From Mycobacterium sp. BK086 (GTDB lineage Bacteria > Actinomycetota > Actinomycetes > Mycobacteriales > Mycobacteriaceae): a stretch of 64,000 bases of DNA. This document shows, piece after piece, positions 47,786 through 58,572 of this stretch (the stretch's first letter is position 1; the number at the start of each line of letters is the position of its first letter). Location of the stretch: the NCBI GenBank assembly GCA_004362315.1, contig SNWL01000008.1:124001-188000 (forward strand), given 5' to 3'. The notes beneath the pieces were generated by a model. It made no database searches, was not told the origin of the DNA, and was given only the letters and a program-made list of their open reading frames with translations. The translations under genes were made by a program, and so were the position numbers.

Positions 47786-48789
47786 ATGTCGAAGGAATCT
47801 CTGGCCGTCGTCGGGGGCGGTGTCATCGGTCTCGCGGTCGCTCGCCGCGCGGCGCTGGACGGACTGGCGGTGCGGGTACATCGGTCACCATCCTGGGGTG
47901 CCTCGTGGGTGGCCGGCGGCATGCTGGCCCCGCACAGCGAAGGCTGGCCCGGCGAGGAGAAGCTGCTGGCGCTCGGCCTGGAGTCGCTGCGGCTGTGGCA
48001 CGGCGGTTTTCTGGACGGTCTGCCCGACGATGTGGTCACCGCTCGTGAGTCGTTGGTGGTCGGGGTGGACCGGGCGGATGCTCAAGACCTTCGGACGGTC
48101 GCCGACTGGCTGTCGGCCCAAGGCCACCCGGTTTCGGTCACGACCACCGCCCGCGAAACCGAACCGCTTCTGGCCCAAGGTATTCGGCATGGCTTCATCG
48201 CCGCTGACGAACTCGCGGTGGACAATCGCAAGCTGGTGAGTGCCCTCGAGGCCCGCTGCGAGCAGCTCGGCGTTCAGTGGGCGGCGCCGGTGGAGCGGCT
48301 CGACGACGCTCGCGACGGCGCGGACACCGTGGTGATCGCCAACGGCATCGACGCGCCCGCGCTGTGGCCCGGTCTGCAGGTACGCCCGGTCAAGGGCGAG
48401 GTACTGCGGTTGCGTTGGCGGCGCGGGTGTATGCCGGTGCCGCAACGCGTGGTTCGGGCCAGGGTGCACGGCCGTTCGGTGTACCTGGTGCCGCGGGCTG
48501 ACGGGGTGGTGATCGGTGCGACGCAATACGAGCACGGCCGTGACACCGCACCCGCGGTGACCGGTGTGCGGGAGCTGCTCGACGACGCCTGCGAGGTGAT
48601 GCCGGCTCTGGGCGAATACGAGCTGGCCGAATGCGCGGCGGGGTTGCGGCCGATGACCCCGGACAACATGCCGATCGTCGGCCGTCTCGACGAGCGAACA
48701 TTGGTGGCCACCGGACATGGCCGGTCGGGATTTCTGTTGGCGCCGTGGACCGCGCAGCGGATCGCCGCCGAATTGATTGGAGCACGGGC

Positions 48790-48793
<4 letters not shown>
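47786..48793 (+). CDS. thiO: Glycine oxidase ThiO
   Basis: This 335-residue FAD enzyme of the DAO family oxidises glycine to iminoglycine for the thiazole half of thiamine. The N-terminal dinucleotide loop is VVGGGVIGLAVARRAAL, the substrate-domain segment WVAGGMLAPHSEGWP follows, and LRPMTPDNMPIVGRL plus TGHGRSGFLLAPWTAQ close the FAD site. It is directly downstream of the riboswitch, and its stop overlaps thiS (GTGA). Confidence 0.94.
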
Positions 48794-50492
<1,699 letters not shown>

Positions 50493-50502
<10 letters not shown>

Positions 50503-51194
50503 GTGTTGGCGGGTGGATCAATCCGCGTGAGAGCCGACACCTCGAGTGTCGGTATCGACGACGTGCCCGAGTAGGTCTGCCCGGCAGGCACGGTGCCCTC
50601 GACCCGAAGCCAGGTGTTCTCCGGCAGCGCCGCGGCGTCGGCCACGGCCGGGCCGGACAGATGAAGCCGCGCCAACTGCGCGTCGGCAGCACAACAGATG
50701 ATCACGATCTTGGCCAGATCGACCCGATCGCCGTCGCGCATGATGAACCCGGTTGTGGTGATCGGCCTGCCGTCCAATCCGCCGACCTTGCCGACCGCGA
50801 CGCGCATCAGCACCTCGGGCAGTGACACCGCAGGCGCCGGCCCGGCGGGCAGCGGCGGAAACGACAGGGCACCGGTCACCGTCACCGCTGCCGGTGCCGC
50901 CGCCCTGGCGCTCAATGCCGGTGGCACCACGAAGATCAGCAGCACCACGGGAAGGACGAGCAGCCAGACGATGCCGTTGCGGTGAACATGCCCGACGTGG
51001 TCGTGGCCGGCGCCGCCGCTGCGGACGTCCCGCACGATCGCCGCCAACGCCAGCGCGATCACCACCGCCGCCGAGATCGCCAGCCACGGCAGCATCGCCG
51101 GTTTGACGTAGCGGGTGTACGCCCCGGTGATCGTCACCATCACCAGTGCGATCCCCACGATCAGCAGCAGCGTGTTCTCGGTTTCGCGCCTCAC
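50493..51194 (-). CDS. TIGR03943-type membrane protein (DUF1980), partner of the permease
   Basis: GTG 51194 overlaps the permease stop (GTGA), giving 233 residues; the frame to 51482 is shadow. It has three helices (about 7-24, 30-46 and 74-92), with a His-rich loop GHDHVGHVHRNG between the second and third that could bind metal. The exported C-terminal half contains IVIICCAADAQLARLHLSGP and ENTWLRVEGTV, typical of the DUF1980 partner. In Bacillus the related YcgR-YcgQ pair is under zinc control. It overlaps the convergent SGNH gene by 10 bp. Confidence 0.8.
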
Positions 51195-52168
51195 AGCAGC
51201 ACCACTCCCACCGCCGTCGCCAGCACCGTCGCGACCACCAGGGTGACCGGGGCGAAGCGGAGCGCGAAGCTCCGCCCGAACAGACCCGCCTGCATGGCAA
51301 CGAGTTTCACGTCCACGGCCGGACCGACCACCAGGAACACCAGCCGCGGTATCAGCGGCACCATGGTGAGGCTGGCCGCCACGAAGGCGTCGGCCTCCGA
51401 GCACAGCGCCAGCACGAACGCCAACAGCGCCATGGTGATCACACCGATCACCAGATGACCGGCGATGTGCTCGAACATCCACGGCGGCACAACAACTCGC
51501 AATGTGGCCGCCGCGGCGGCACCGATCACCAGATACGAGCCGGCCTGCAGGAAGTCATGCCGCGCGGCCTCGCTGAACACCGTCCAGCGCGACTGGCTGT
51601 CGTCGTCTTGGCGCGGCAGCGTGCGGGTGACCCAGCCGGGGCGCCCCCACTTCGACCACAGCACTCCCATGACGACCGCGGTGGCCAGCGAGGCCACGCA
51701 GCGGGCGGCCACCATCTGCGGCTGACCGGGGAACGCCACCGCGGTGGCCACCAGCACCACCGGATTGATCGCCGGCGCGCTGAGCATGAACGTCAGTGCT
51801 GCCGCCCCCGTCGTCCCCTCGCCGAAGAGGCGCCGGGCCACCGGAACCGATCCGCACTCACAGCCCGGAAGCGCGGCGCCGGCCACCCCGGCGGCGAGCA
51901 CGGCCGTGGGCGTCCGCTTGGGCAGCCACCTGGCCAGCCGTTCCGGGGAGACGAACGCGGCGATCAGACCGCTGATCACCACACCGAGCACCAGGAACGG
52001 CACGGCCTGCAGAAAGACCCCGGCGAACACCGTGCCCGCGGTCGCCAACCGCGGGTTGCCCGCCACCCCGTCACGCATCCAGGTACCGACCAAGGCGCAC
52101 ACCACGAGCCCCGCCACCAAGACCTCGGTCGAGGTCACCAGGCGGCGGCGCGGGGCGGTCACGGTCAT
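51191..52168 (-). CDS. DUF318/YraQ-type permease
   Basis: This 325-residue membrane protein starts at ATG 52168. It has about eight helices in two halves. The conserved AAVAGAALPGCECGSVPVARRL-type loop holds a CxC motif, followed by LTFMLSAPAINPVVLVATAVAF, and the second half has LALCSEADAFVAASL. The family is predicted to move small solutes or metal complexes. Coupling to the TIGR03943 gene is the usual arrangement. The spacer to lpqL is short and divergent. Confidence 0.82.
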   Translation of the reverse strand: MTVTAPRRRLVTSTEVLVAGLVVCALVGTWMRDGVAGNPRLATAGTVFAGVFLQAVPFLVLGVVISGLIAAFVSPERLARWLPKRTPTAVLAAGVAGAALPGCECGSVPVARRLFGEGTTGAAALTFMLSAPAINPVVLVATAVAFPGQPQMVAARCVASLATAVVMGVLWSKWGRPGWVTRTLPRQDDDSQSRWTVFSEAARHDFLQAGSYLVIGAAAAATLRVVVPPWMFEHIAGHLVIGVITMALLAFVLALCSEADAFVAASLTMVPLIPRLVFLVVGPAVDVKLVAMQAGLFGRSFALRFAPVTLVVATVLATAVGVVLL

Positions 52169-52213
52169 CGAGCAACATCGTGCCACCCGAACCTGCGTGC
52201 GCGCCGATACGTC

Positions 52214-52226
52214 TAACCTGGGCGCG
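52214..52226 (+). promoter_or_regulatory. Candidate leaderless promoter of lpqL
   Basis: TAACCT (52214-52219) fits TAnnnT and is followed by a 7-nt spacer and the GTG at 52227. This supports a start that places the lipoprotein signal peptide correctly. The long upstream frame to 51744 runs through the divergent permease and is not coding. Confidence 0.5.
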
Positions 52227-53720
52227 GTGAAGTACAGACAGCTGACCGCAGTGGCCCTCGCCGGCGTGGTGGTGACCGTCGCCGGATGCAATCACCCGGC
52301 CCAGTCGACGCAGCCCGGCACGGCCCGCACGCCGGCCGCGGCGTTCGCCGACGGACTGCGCAAGCAGGTCAGCACCGATGCGATGTATGCCCACCTGGAG
52401 AAGCTGCAGGGCATCGCCGACGCCAACGACGGAACCCGGGCGGTCGGCACCCCTGGCTTCGATGCCAGCGTCGACTATGTGGCGGGCGTGCTGCGCGATA
52501 AGGGGTTCGACGTGCAAACCCCGCAGTTCCAGGCCAGGGTCTGGCAGTCAGGCAAACCGGATCTGCGGGTCGGCGGCAGCGAGGTCACCGCCCGCGCCAT
52601 GGAGTTCAGCCTGGGGACGCCGCCGCAGGGCATCACCGGCCCGCTGGTCGCCGCGCCGGCCGAGGACACCCCCGGCTGCGCGCCGGCCGACTACGACGGC
52701 CTGCCCGTCAAGGGTGCGGTGATACTGGTCGACCGGGGGAGTTGCCCGTTCAAGGACAAGCAGGAGATCGCCGCCAAGCTGGGCGCGGTCGCGATGGTCG
52801 TCGCCGACAACGTCGACGAACAGCGCATGGGCGCCACGCTGGGCGAGGACACCGACGTCAAGATCCCGGTGGTCGGCGTGACGAAAGCCGACGGGGCTGC
52901 GCTGCGGGCCAAACCGGGTCCGGCGACGCTCAAGCTCGAAGCGGAGACGAAATCCGTCAACGCCCGCAACGTCATCGCCCAGACCAAGACCGGCTCGGTC
53001 AGTGATGTCGTGATGGTCGGCGCGCATCTGGACAGCGTTCCCGAGGGGCCCGGTATCAACGACAACGGCTCGGGGGTGGCCGCGGTGCTGGAGACGGCCG
53101 TGCAACTCGGTCCGAACCCCGACGTGAAAAACGCTGTGCGGTTTGCCTTCTGGGGAGCAGAGGAGCTCGGCACGATCGGGTCGAAGAAGTACATCGAGTC
53201 GCTGAATGTCGATCAGCTCAAGGACATTGCGCTGTACCTCAACTACGACATGATCGGCTCACCCAACCCGGGCTATTTCACCTATGACGGAGACCAGTCC
53301 ACTCCGCCCGGACAGGGGGGCGCGATCCCGCGGGTGCCGGAGGGGTCGGCGGGAATCGAGCGCACGCTCGTCGCCTATCTCAAGGCGGCCGGGAAGACCG
53401 CCCAGGACACATCATTCGACGGTCGGTCGGACTATGACGCGTTCACCCAGGCCGGGGTGCCCAGTGGCGGGCTGTTCTCCGGAGCCGAGGAGAACAAGAC
53501 CCCCGAACAGCAGAAGCTCTGGGGTGGGACTGCCGACGCGCCGTTCGATCCGAACTATCACAAGAGCACCGACACCCTGGCGCAGATCGACAAGACCGCG
53601 CTGGGAATCCTCGGTGGCGGAGTGGTCTACTCGGTCGGGTTCTATGCGCAGGACCAGGACGGCCGCAACGGGATTCCGCAGCGCGAGGATCGCACCCGCC
53701 ACCTGATCACCGACGCGTAG
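52227..53720 (+). CDS. lpqL: Lipoprotein M28 aminopeptidase LpqL
   Basis: This 497-residue lipoprotein has a signal peptide ending VTVAGC (Cys at about 19). A PA (protease-associated) domain lies at about residues 140-240 (LVDRGSCPFKDKQEIAAKLGAVAMVVAD). The M28 zinc peptidase domain has ligands in VGAHLDSVPEGPGINDNGSG (His, Asp), FWGAEELG (catalytic Glu and ligand Glu), NYDMIGSP and NPNYHKSTDTLAQID-type NYHKSTD (His). It acts outside the membrane as an aminopeptidase. It follows the thi genes, as Rv0418 does, but lpqM (Rv0419) is not next. Confidence 0.92.
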   Translation: MKYRQLTAVALAGVVVTVAGCNHPAQSTQPGTARTPAAAFADGLRKQVSTDAMYAHLEKLQGIADANDGTRAVGTPGFDASVDYVAGVLRDKGFDVQTPQFQARVWQSGKPDLRVGGSEVTARAMEFSLGTPPQGITGPLVAAPAEDTPGCAPADYDGLPVKGAVILVDRGSCPFKDKQEIAAKLGAVAMVVADNVDEQRMGATLGEDTDVKIPVVGVTKADGAALRAKPGPATLKLEAETKSVNARNVIAQTKTGSVSDVVMVGAHLDSVPEGPGINDNGSGVAAVLETAVQLGPNPDVKNAVRFAFWGAEELGTIGSKKYIESLNVDQLKDIALYLNYDMIGSPNPGYFTYDGDQSTPPGQGGAIPRVPEGSAGIERTLVAYLKAAGKTAQDTSFDGRSDYDAFTQAGVPSGGLFSGAEENKTPEQQKLWGGTADAPFDPNYHKSTDTLAQIDKTALGILGGGVVYSVGFYAQDQDGRNGIPQREDRTRHLITDA

Positions 53721-53726
53721 CTCGAG

Positions 53727-54368
53727 TCAGCGACCGCACACTCGCCAAAGCTCTTCGGCGGCATCGAGATTGGCTGCACCGAGGCATTCGCCGATGGTCG
53801 GCTGACGCAGCCACGTCAGCACCTGTTCCTTGACGGCCGGGTCGAATGGCTCGCGAGTGGTGAACGCCGCCTCGACGAGCTCGCCGAGATGCTGTGCAGC
53901 AGCGACGGTACCGGTCGCGGACCAACGGTCCAGATGAGGCTGCAATGGCTGGTCGGTCCAATAGGTGAAGTCGATCAGAGTGGGGCCATCGGAGAAATAG
54001 CCGATTTCGGCCGGATGGTGGGCCAGTAACCGGCGCCACAGATCGTCGACGAGTTGTCCGACGGCCTGTTTCTCGGTGGTCGGCCAGCGCGGTATCTGCT
54101 GGCGCAGGCCGCGCAGGTTGAAGGCGAACACCGGTGCCTTCTCATCGGCCAGCAGCTCGATGAGACGTGGAAAGAAGTGGCGAAAGTGATCGTCGCTCAA
54201 CGACATCACGTGCAGCGCTTCCAGCTGCGGCAGCGACAACGACCGCAGCGGGGTCGACCGGATGTCGTCGATGGACCACTGCGGGCCGCACTGCTCACAG
54301 ATCGCCAACTCCCTCGGCAATGGATAACGCGCGAAGGTGGTGTACAGCGGCGCGGCGACATCGGTCAC
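53727..54368 (-). CDS. Conserved hypothetical protein coupled to the uracil permease
   Basis: GTG 54368 overlaps the permease stop (GTGA), giving 213 residues; the frame to 54668 is shadow. The soluble protein has a CEQCGPQW segment (C-x2-C) near residue 25 that could hold a metal, then LRSLSLPQLEALHVMSLSDDHFRHFFPRLIELL and repeated helical segments. No enzyme motif is visible and I do not recognise the family. It ends 6 bp from the lpqL stop. Confidence 0.65.
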   Translation of the reverse strand: MTDVAAPLYTTFARYPLPRELAICEQCGPQWSIDDIRSTPLRSLSLPQLEALHVMSLSDDHFRHFFPRLIELLADEKAPVFAFNLRGLRQQIPRWPTTEKQAVGQLVDDLWRRLLAHHPAEIGYFSDGPTLIDFTYWTDQPLQPHLDRWSATGTVAAAQHLGELVEAAFTTREPFDPAVKEQVLTWLRQPTIGECLGAANLDAAEELWRVCGR

Positions 54369-55615
54369 GACGACCGCGCGCCCCGCAGCACCCCCAACGC
54401 CCGCATGCCGTGATAGACGACGAGTGCGGCGATGGAGCCCAGCGCGATACCGGTGAACGTGAGATTGCCGATGCTCCAGGTGAAGTCGGCGATTCCGATG
54501 ATCAGTGCGATCGCTGCGGTCATCTGGTTGACGGGCAGGCTGAAGTCCACATTGTTGGTCAGCCAGATCCGTACACCCAGCACACCGACGAGCCCGTAGA
54601 GCACGATTGTGGCGCCGCCGAGCACACCGGGTGGAACCGCCGAGATCGTCGCTCCGACCTTGGGGCACAACGCCAGAACGATGGCCGTCACACCCGCTAC
54701 CCAGTACGCCGCGGTGGAGTAGACGCGAGTCGCGGCCATCACGCCGATGTTCTCGGCGTAGGTGGTGGTCGCGGAGCCACCGCCGATACCGGCGAGCACC
54801 GTCGCGACACCGTCGGCTGCCAGCGCCCGGCCGGTCAGCGGATCGGTGTCCACGCCCGTCATCTGCCCGACCGACTTGACGTGCCCGATGTTCTCGGCGA
54901 CCAACGCGATGACCGCGGGTAGGAACATCGGCAGAACCGACAGGTTCAGCGTGGGGGTCTGGAACTCCGGCAACCCGATCCAGCCCGCCGCGGCGATCCC
55001 CGAGGTGTCCACCTCACCGAGAGCCAGCGCGAGCAGATATCCCGCGACGACCGCCAGGAAAATCGCCAGCCGGCCGATGATGCCGCGGAAGAACGCCAGC
55101 ACCACGACGAGCAGGACCAGCGTGACAATGCCGACCAGAGGGCCCTTTTCGAAGTTCGTCTTGGCGGCCGGGGCCAGGTTGAACCCGATCAGGGCGACGA
55201 TGGCTCCGGTCACGACCGGGGGAAGGGCGACCTCGATCCAATGCGTGCCCGCCAGGTGCACCACCAGGCCGATGACGATCAGCAAGGCGCCGACGGCGAT
55301 CAACCCACCCAATGCGCTGCCTGCGCCGTGCGAGGCCACCGCTGCCGTCACCGGCGCGATCACCGAGAAGCTCGAGCCGAGATAGCTCGGCAGCCGATTG
55401 CCGGTGATCACCAGGAACAGCAGCGTGCCGATGCCGGAGAACAACAACGTGGTCGCGGGTGGGAAGCCGGTGAGGACCGGGACCAGAAAGGTGGCTCCGA
55501 ACATCGCGACGACGTGCTGGGCGCCGATGCCCAACGTCCGCGGCCAGCTCAGCCGTTCGTGCGGGGCGACGACGAATTTCTCGTCGGCGCGACTTTCAAC
55601 CGGTGTCCAGCTCAT
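54365..55615 (-). CDS. NCS2-family uracil/xanthine permease
   Basis: ATG 55615 gives 416 residues with about 14 helices and the UraA fold. The Q/E-containing substrate motifs are present: ALVAENIGHVKSVGQMTG (helix 8 Glu) and GGGSATTTYAENIGVMAATRV (helix 10 Glu, NCS2 signature). The N-terminal PHERLSWPRTLGIGAQHVVAMFGATFLVPVLTG is typical of uracil:proton symporters of the UraA/PyrP type. No pyrimidine gene is adjacent. Confidence 0.9.
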   Translation of the reverse strand: MSWTPVESRADEKFVVAPHERLSWPRTLGIGAQHVVAMFGATFLVPVLTGFPPATTLLFSGIGTLLFLVITGNRLPSYLGSSFSVIAPVTAAVASHGAGSALGGLIAVGALLIVIGLVVHLAGTHWIEVALPPVVTGAIVALIGFNLAPAAKTNFEKGPLVGIVTLVLLVVVLAFFRGIIGRLAIFLAVVAGYLLALALGEVDTSGIAAAGWIGLPEFQTPTLNLSVLPMFLPAVIALVAENIGHVKSVGQMTGVDTDPLTGRALAADGVATVLAGIGGGSATTTYAENIGVMAATRVYSTAAYWVAGVTAIVLALCPKVGATISAVPPGVLGGATIVLYGLVGVLGVRIWLTNNVDFSLPVNQMTAAIALIIGIADFTWSIGNLTFTGIALGSIAALVVYHGMRALGVLRGARSS

Positions 55616-55802
55616 CGGTATCACGGACTGAAACTCAACCGCATTCTGGCGCGGCGCGCACGCTGTATCCATGAACTGGACTGGCCCCGCTATCGCATCG
55701 ATCCAGTCGGCCCCGCCTTGGTTCACTCGGTAGGGTTGGGCTACAAGCGGATTCAATCCATAGAAGCAACGCGCTGACATTGCGACGGAGAGGGAAACCG
55801 TC

Positions 55803-56912
55803 ATGAGTCGCCGAGAACACGCGCCTAGTCCGGTACCGCAGTCGGTGCTGGACGATCTGCAGACCCGACTGGCGTCGTACCGCCGGGTGGAACTTCCCGT
55901 CGGGTTCGGCTGGGAACGCGGTGTCGACGGCGAATATCTCGCCCGCCTGCTCGACTACTGGACGACGTCCTACGACTGGCGCGAACATGAAGAACAGCTA
56001 CTCACGTTGCCCTGGACAGTCGCCGGAACCAACAGCGAGACACCGATCCGGGCGATCCATCAGCGGTCAGCAGACGATGGTGCGGGGACGGTGCTGTTGC
56101 TGCACGGGTGGCCCGACTCCGTCCTGCGCTTCCACAAGATCCTGCCGATGCTCACCGAGGCGCACCTGGTTGTGCCAGCCTTGCCCGGATTTCCCTTCGC
56201 CGCGCCTATCGACCGCCGTGGCGTATCCGCGACCGCTGCGGCCGAGGCAATAGCGGCCGCGATGACCGATCTCGGTTACGACCGCTACGTGGTGTCTGCC
56301 GGCGATGTCGGTTGTGACGTCGCCGAGGCGATCGCAGCCGATCACCCCGACGCGGTCGCGGCACTGCACCTGACCGATGTATCCCAATACCGATATCTCG
56401 TGAATCCGCCTCAGGACGTGACCGAATCGGAGCGGGCATACATGGCACACGGTCACCGGTGGCAGGATGCAGAGGGCGGTTACATGCATCTTCAGCGTAC
56501 GAAGCCACACACCGTCGCCGTCGGACTCGGTGATTCGCCGGCAGGGCTGGCGGCCTGGATACTCGAGAAATTGCGGAGTTGGACCGACTGCGGCGGCGAC
56601 GTGGAAGCCGTGTTCAGTCGCGACCAACTGCTCACCTGGATCACCGCCTACTGGGTCAGCGGTGCGATCGGTACGTCGTTCACGCCGTATGTCGAAAGTG
56701 GTTCGAAACCACCGGCCCGAATCCAGATCCCGACGGCCTTCACCATCTTCCCGAAGGACCTTGTGAACGCGCCCCGAGAATTCGCAGAACGCTTCTTCGA
56801 CGTCCGGTCATGGAGCGAGGAGTCCCGCGGCGGTCACTTTGCGGCGTGGGAATGTCCGGTTGAATACGTCGCGGGTGTGCGTGCTGCAGTCGAGCTTGCC
56901 GGTTCACCGTAA
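55803..56912 (+). CDS. Epoxide hydrolase (alpha/beta-hydrolase fold, EHN domain)
   Basis: This 369-residue protein has the N-terminal epoxide hydrolase cap region (LDDLQTRLASYRRVE... DYWTTSYDWREHEEQLLTLP). HGWPDSVLRF (oxyanion HGWP at 101-104) follows, then the nucleophile Asp168 in VVSAGDVGCDVAEA, and a late RGGHFAAWECP with the catalytic His. It opens epoxides to diols. The ribosome site AGAGGG sits in the loop of a short hairpin, GACGG/CCGTC at 55784-55802, right before ATG 55803. The 3' end overlaps the APC gene by 9 bp. Confidence 0.86.
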   Translation: MSRREHAPSPVPQSVLDDLQTRLASYRRVELPVGFGWERGVDGEYLARLLDYWTTSYDWREHEEQLLTLPWTVAGTNSETPIRAIHQRSADDGAGTVLLLHGWPDSVLRFHKILPMLTEAHLVVPALPGFPFAAPIDRRGVSATAAAEAIAAAMTDLGYDRYVVSAGDVGCDVAEAIAADHPDAVAALHLTDVSQYRYLVNPPQDVTESERAYMAHGHRWQDAEGGYMHLQRTKPHTVAVGLGDSPAGLAAWILEKLRSWTDCGGDVEAVFSRDQLLTWITAYWVSGAIGTSFTPYVESGSKPPARIQIPTAFTIFPKDLVNAPREFAERFFDVRSWSEESRGGHFAAWECPVEYVAGVRAAVELAGSP

Positions 56913-58112
56913 CCGCCGGACTAGGTAAATCAGCGCACCGAGCAGGAGTACGCCCACACCGGAGGCCACGGCCTGCACGGGAAGTGCGACCGCCAGCACG
57001 ACGCAGCCGACCAGGCCGAGGGCGGGAACGAGGCGACGCCCCAGCGTCCACGCCGAGGCGTTGGCGATCGCGTAGTACACGAGCACCGCGAACGACGAAA
57101 ACCCGATCACCCCACGGACATCGGCGACCGCGGCCAGCACAGCGACCACCACACCGACCGCCACCTCCGCGCGATGCGGCACCCCGAAGCGGGGATGCAC
57201 GACGGCCAGACCGGCCGGCAGGTGGTGATCGCGCGCCATCGCCAGGGTGGTCCGCGATACCCCGAGAATCAGTGACAGCAGGGAACCCAGCGCCGCGACC
57301 GCCGCCCCGGCGCGCACCACGGGTTCGAACCCGGCCGCTCCGGCTGCTCGCACTGTGTCGGCCAATGGTGCTGCGGCCGTTGCCAATCGGTCGGGGCCCA
57401 GGACCGCCAGCACGGTCACGGCCACCGCGGCGTAGATGATGAGGGCAAGGCCGAGTGCGAGGGGAATGGCCCGCGGGATCGTTCGGGCGGGATCGCGCAC
57501 CTCCTCGCCGAGCGTGGCGATGCGCGCGTAGCCCGCGAATGCGAAGAACAGCAATCCGGCGGCTTGCAGCACCCCGAGCGCGTGGGCGTCGCCAAGCCTG
57601 AGATGCTCGGCGTCGGCGCGCCCTGAGGTCGCCGCGATCACCACGACGGCGGCCAGCACCGCCACAACGACGGCGACGATGATCCGGGTCAGTAGCGCCG
57701 ACTTCTGGATACCGCGGTAGTTGACGGCGGTCAGCGCCAGCACCGCGGCAACCGCCACCGCGTGCGCGTAGGCGGGCCAGACATAGAACCCGACCGTCAG
57801 CGCCATCGCGGCACACGACGCGGTCTTGCCGACGACGAAACTCCAGCCCGCGAGGTAGCCCCAGAACTCGCCGAGCCGCTCCCGGCCGTAGACGTACGTG
57901 CCGCCCGACTGGGGGTAGCGGGCCGCCAGCCAGGCCGAGGACATCGCGTTGCAGTAGGCGACGGCACCGGCAAGCGCCAACCCGACCAGCAACCACGAAC
58001 CCGACGCGGCCGCTGCAGGGGTCAACGCGACGAAGATGCCGGCCCCGACCATGGAACCGAGCCCGATGATCACCGCATCGCTGGTGCCGAGGCGTCGCTG
58101 TAGGCCGTTCAC
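56904..58112 (-). CDS. APC-superfamily amino acid permease
   Basis: GTG 58112 gives 402 residues and is supported by a TAGGAT -10 seven bases upstream; the longer frame from 58175 has no helix character. The protein has about 12 helices with the APC start LGTSDAVIIGLGSMVGAGIFVALTPAAAASGSW (the GSMVGAGIF substrate loop) and RYPQSGGTYVYGRERLGEFWGYLAGW. The fold is LeuT-like. The substrate is an amino acid or amine, not assignable here. Confidence 0.87.
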   Translation of the reverse strand: MNGLQRRLGTSDAVIIGLGSMVGAGIFVALTPAAAASGSWLLVGLALAGAVAYCNAMSSAWLAARYPQSGGTYVYGRERLGEFWGYLAGWSFVVGKTASCAAMALTVGFYVWPAYAHAVAVAAVLALTAVNYRGIQKSALLTRIIVAVVVAVLAAVVVIAATSGRADAEHLRLGDAHALGVLQAAGLLFFAFAGYARIATLGEEVRDPARTIPRAIPLALGLALIIYAAVAVTVLAVLGPDRLATAAAPLADTVRAAGAAGFEPVVRAGAAVAALGSLLSLILGVSRTTLAMARDHHLPAGLAVVHPRFGVPHRAEVAVGVVVAVLAAVADVRGVIGFSSFAVLVYYAIANASAWTLGRRLVPALGLVGCVVLAVALPVQAVASGVGVLLLGALIYLVRRLR

Positions 58113-58125
58113 CGGCGGGATCCTA
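58113..58125 (-). promoter_or_regulatory. Candidate leaderless promoter of the APC permease
   Basis: On the minus strand TAGGAT (58125-58120) fits TAnnnT, and a 7-nt spacer leads to the GTG at 58112. About 150 bp of spacer follow upstream to the small membrane protein gene, with no other clear signal. Confidence 0.45.
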
Positions 58126-58274
58126 GGCCCTGAACATGAATGCGGACCGACGTGGGAGCGGTCGCCCGCACTCACGCCGGTCCGGCACGGTCCCCCGACC
58201 TTTCGTGCTCGATCAATGTAAGCGAAAAATCTGACGGGGGCGTAAAAGGTGTCAGAACTGTGATCTTGAAGAGC

Positions 58275-58535
58275 TCAGCGGTTGCGGGCGATATTCGCAC
58301 CCAGATAGGCGCCGTAGGCCACCAATCCGGCCAGCGCCAGCTTGCGCGTCTTAGGCACCACCAGGGCCAGCCCGATCGCGGTCTCGATCCCGCCGTCGAT
58401 GTAGGTGTGCTGCAGGGTGTTGTCCGGGAAAGCCGACTTGGTCGCCGATTCGAACAATTCGGGGCGCACGAAGTGCGACAGCCCGGTGACGGCAACGACG
58501 ACCCCGGTCAACTTGATCAACGGCTCTGCAGACAT
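58275..58535 (-). CDS. Small DoxX-like membrane protein
   Basis: This 86-residue protein has three helices: LIKLTGVVVAVTGLSHFV, YIDGGIETAIGLALVV and LALAGLVAYGAYLGANI. The FVRPELFE segment after helix 1 is typical of short DoxX-like proteins. It starts at ATG 58535 with GAGAGGA upstream, and no operon partner is obvious. It lies 37 bp downstream of the monooxygenase gene on the same strand, so it may be cotranscribed with it. Confidence 0.65.
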   Translation of the reverse strand: MSAEPLIKLTGVVVAVTGLSHFVRPELFESATKSAFPDNTLQHTYIDGGIETAIGLALVVPKTRKLALAGLVAYGAYLGANIARNR

Positions 58536-58572
58536 CGACGTCCTCTCAGGTTCAGCTGATGTGCCACTCGGT

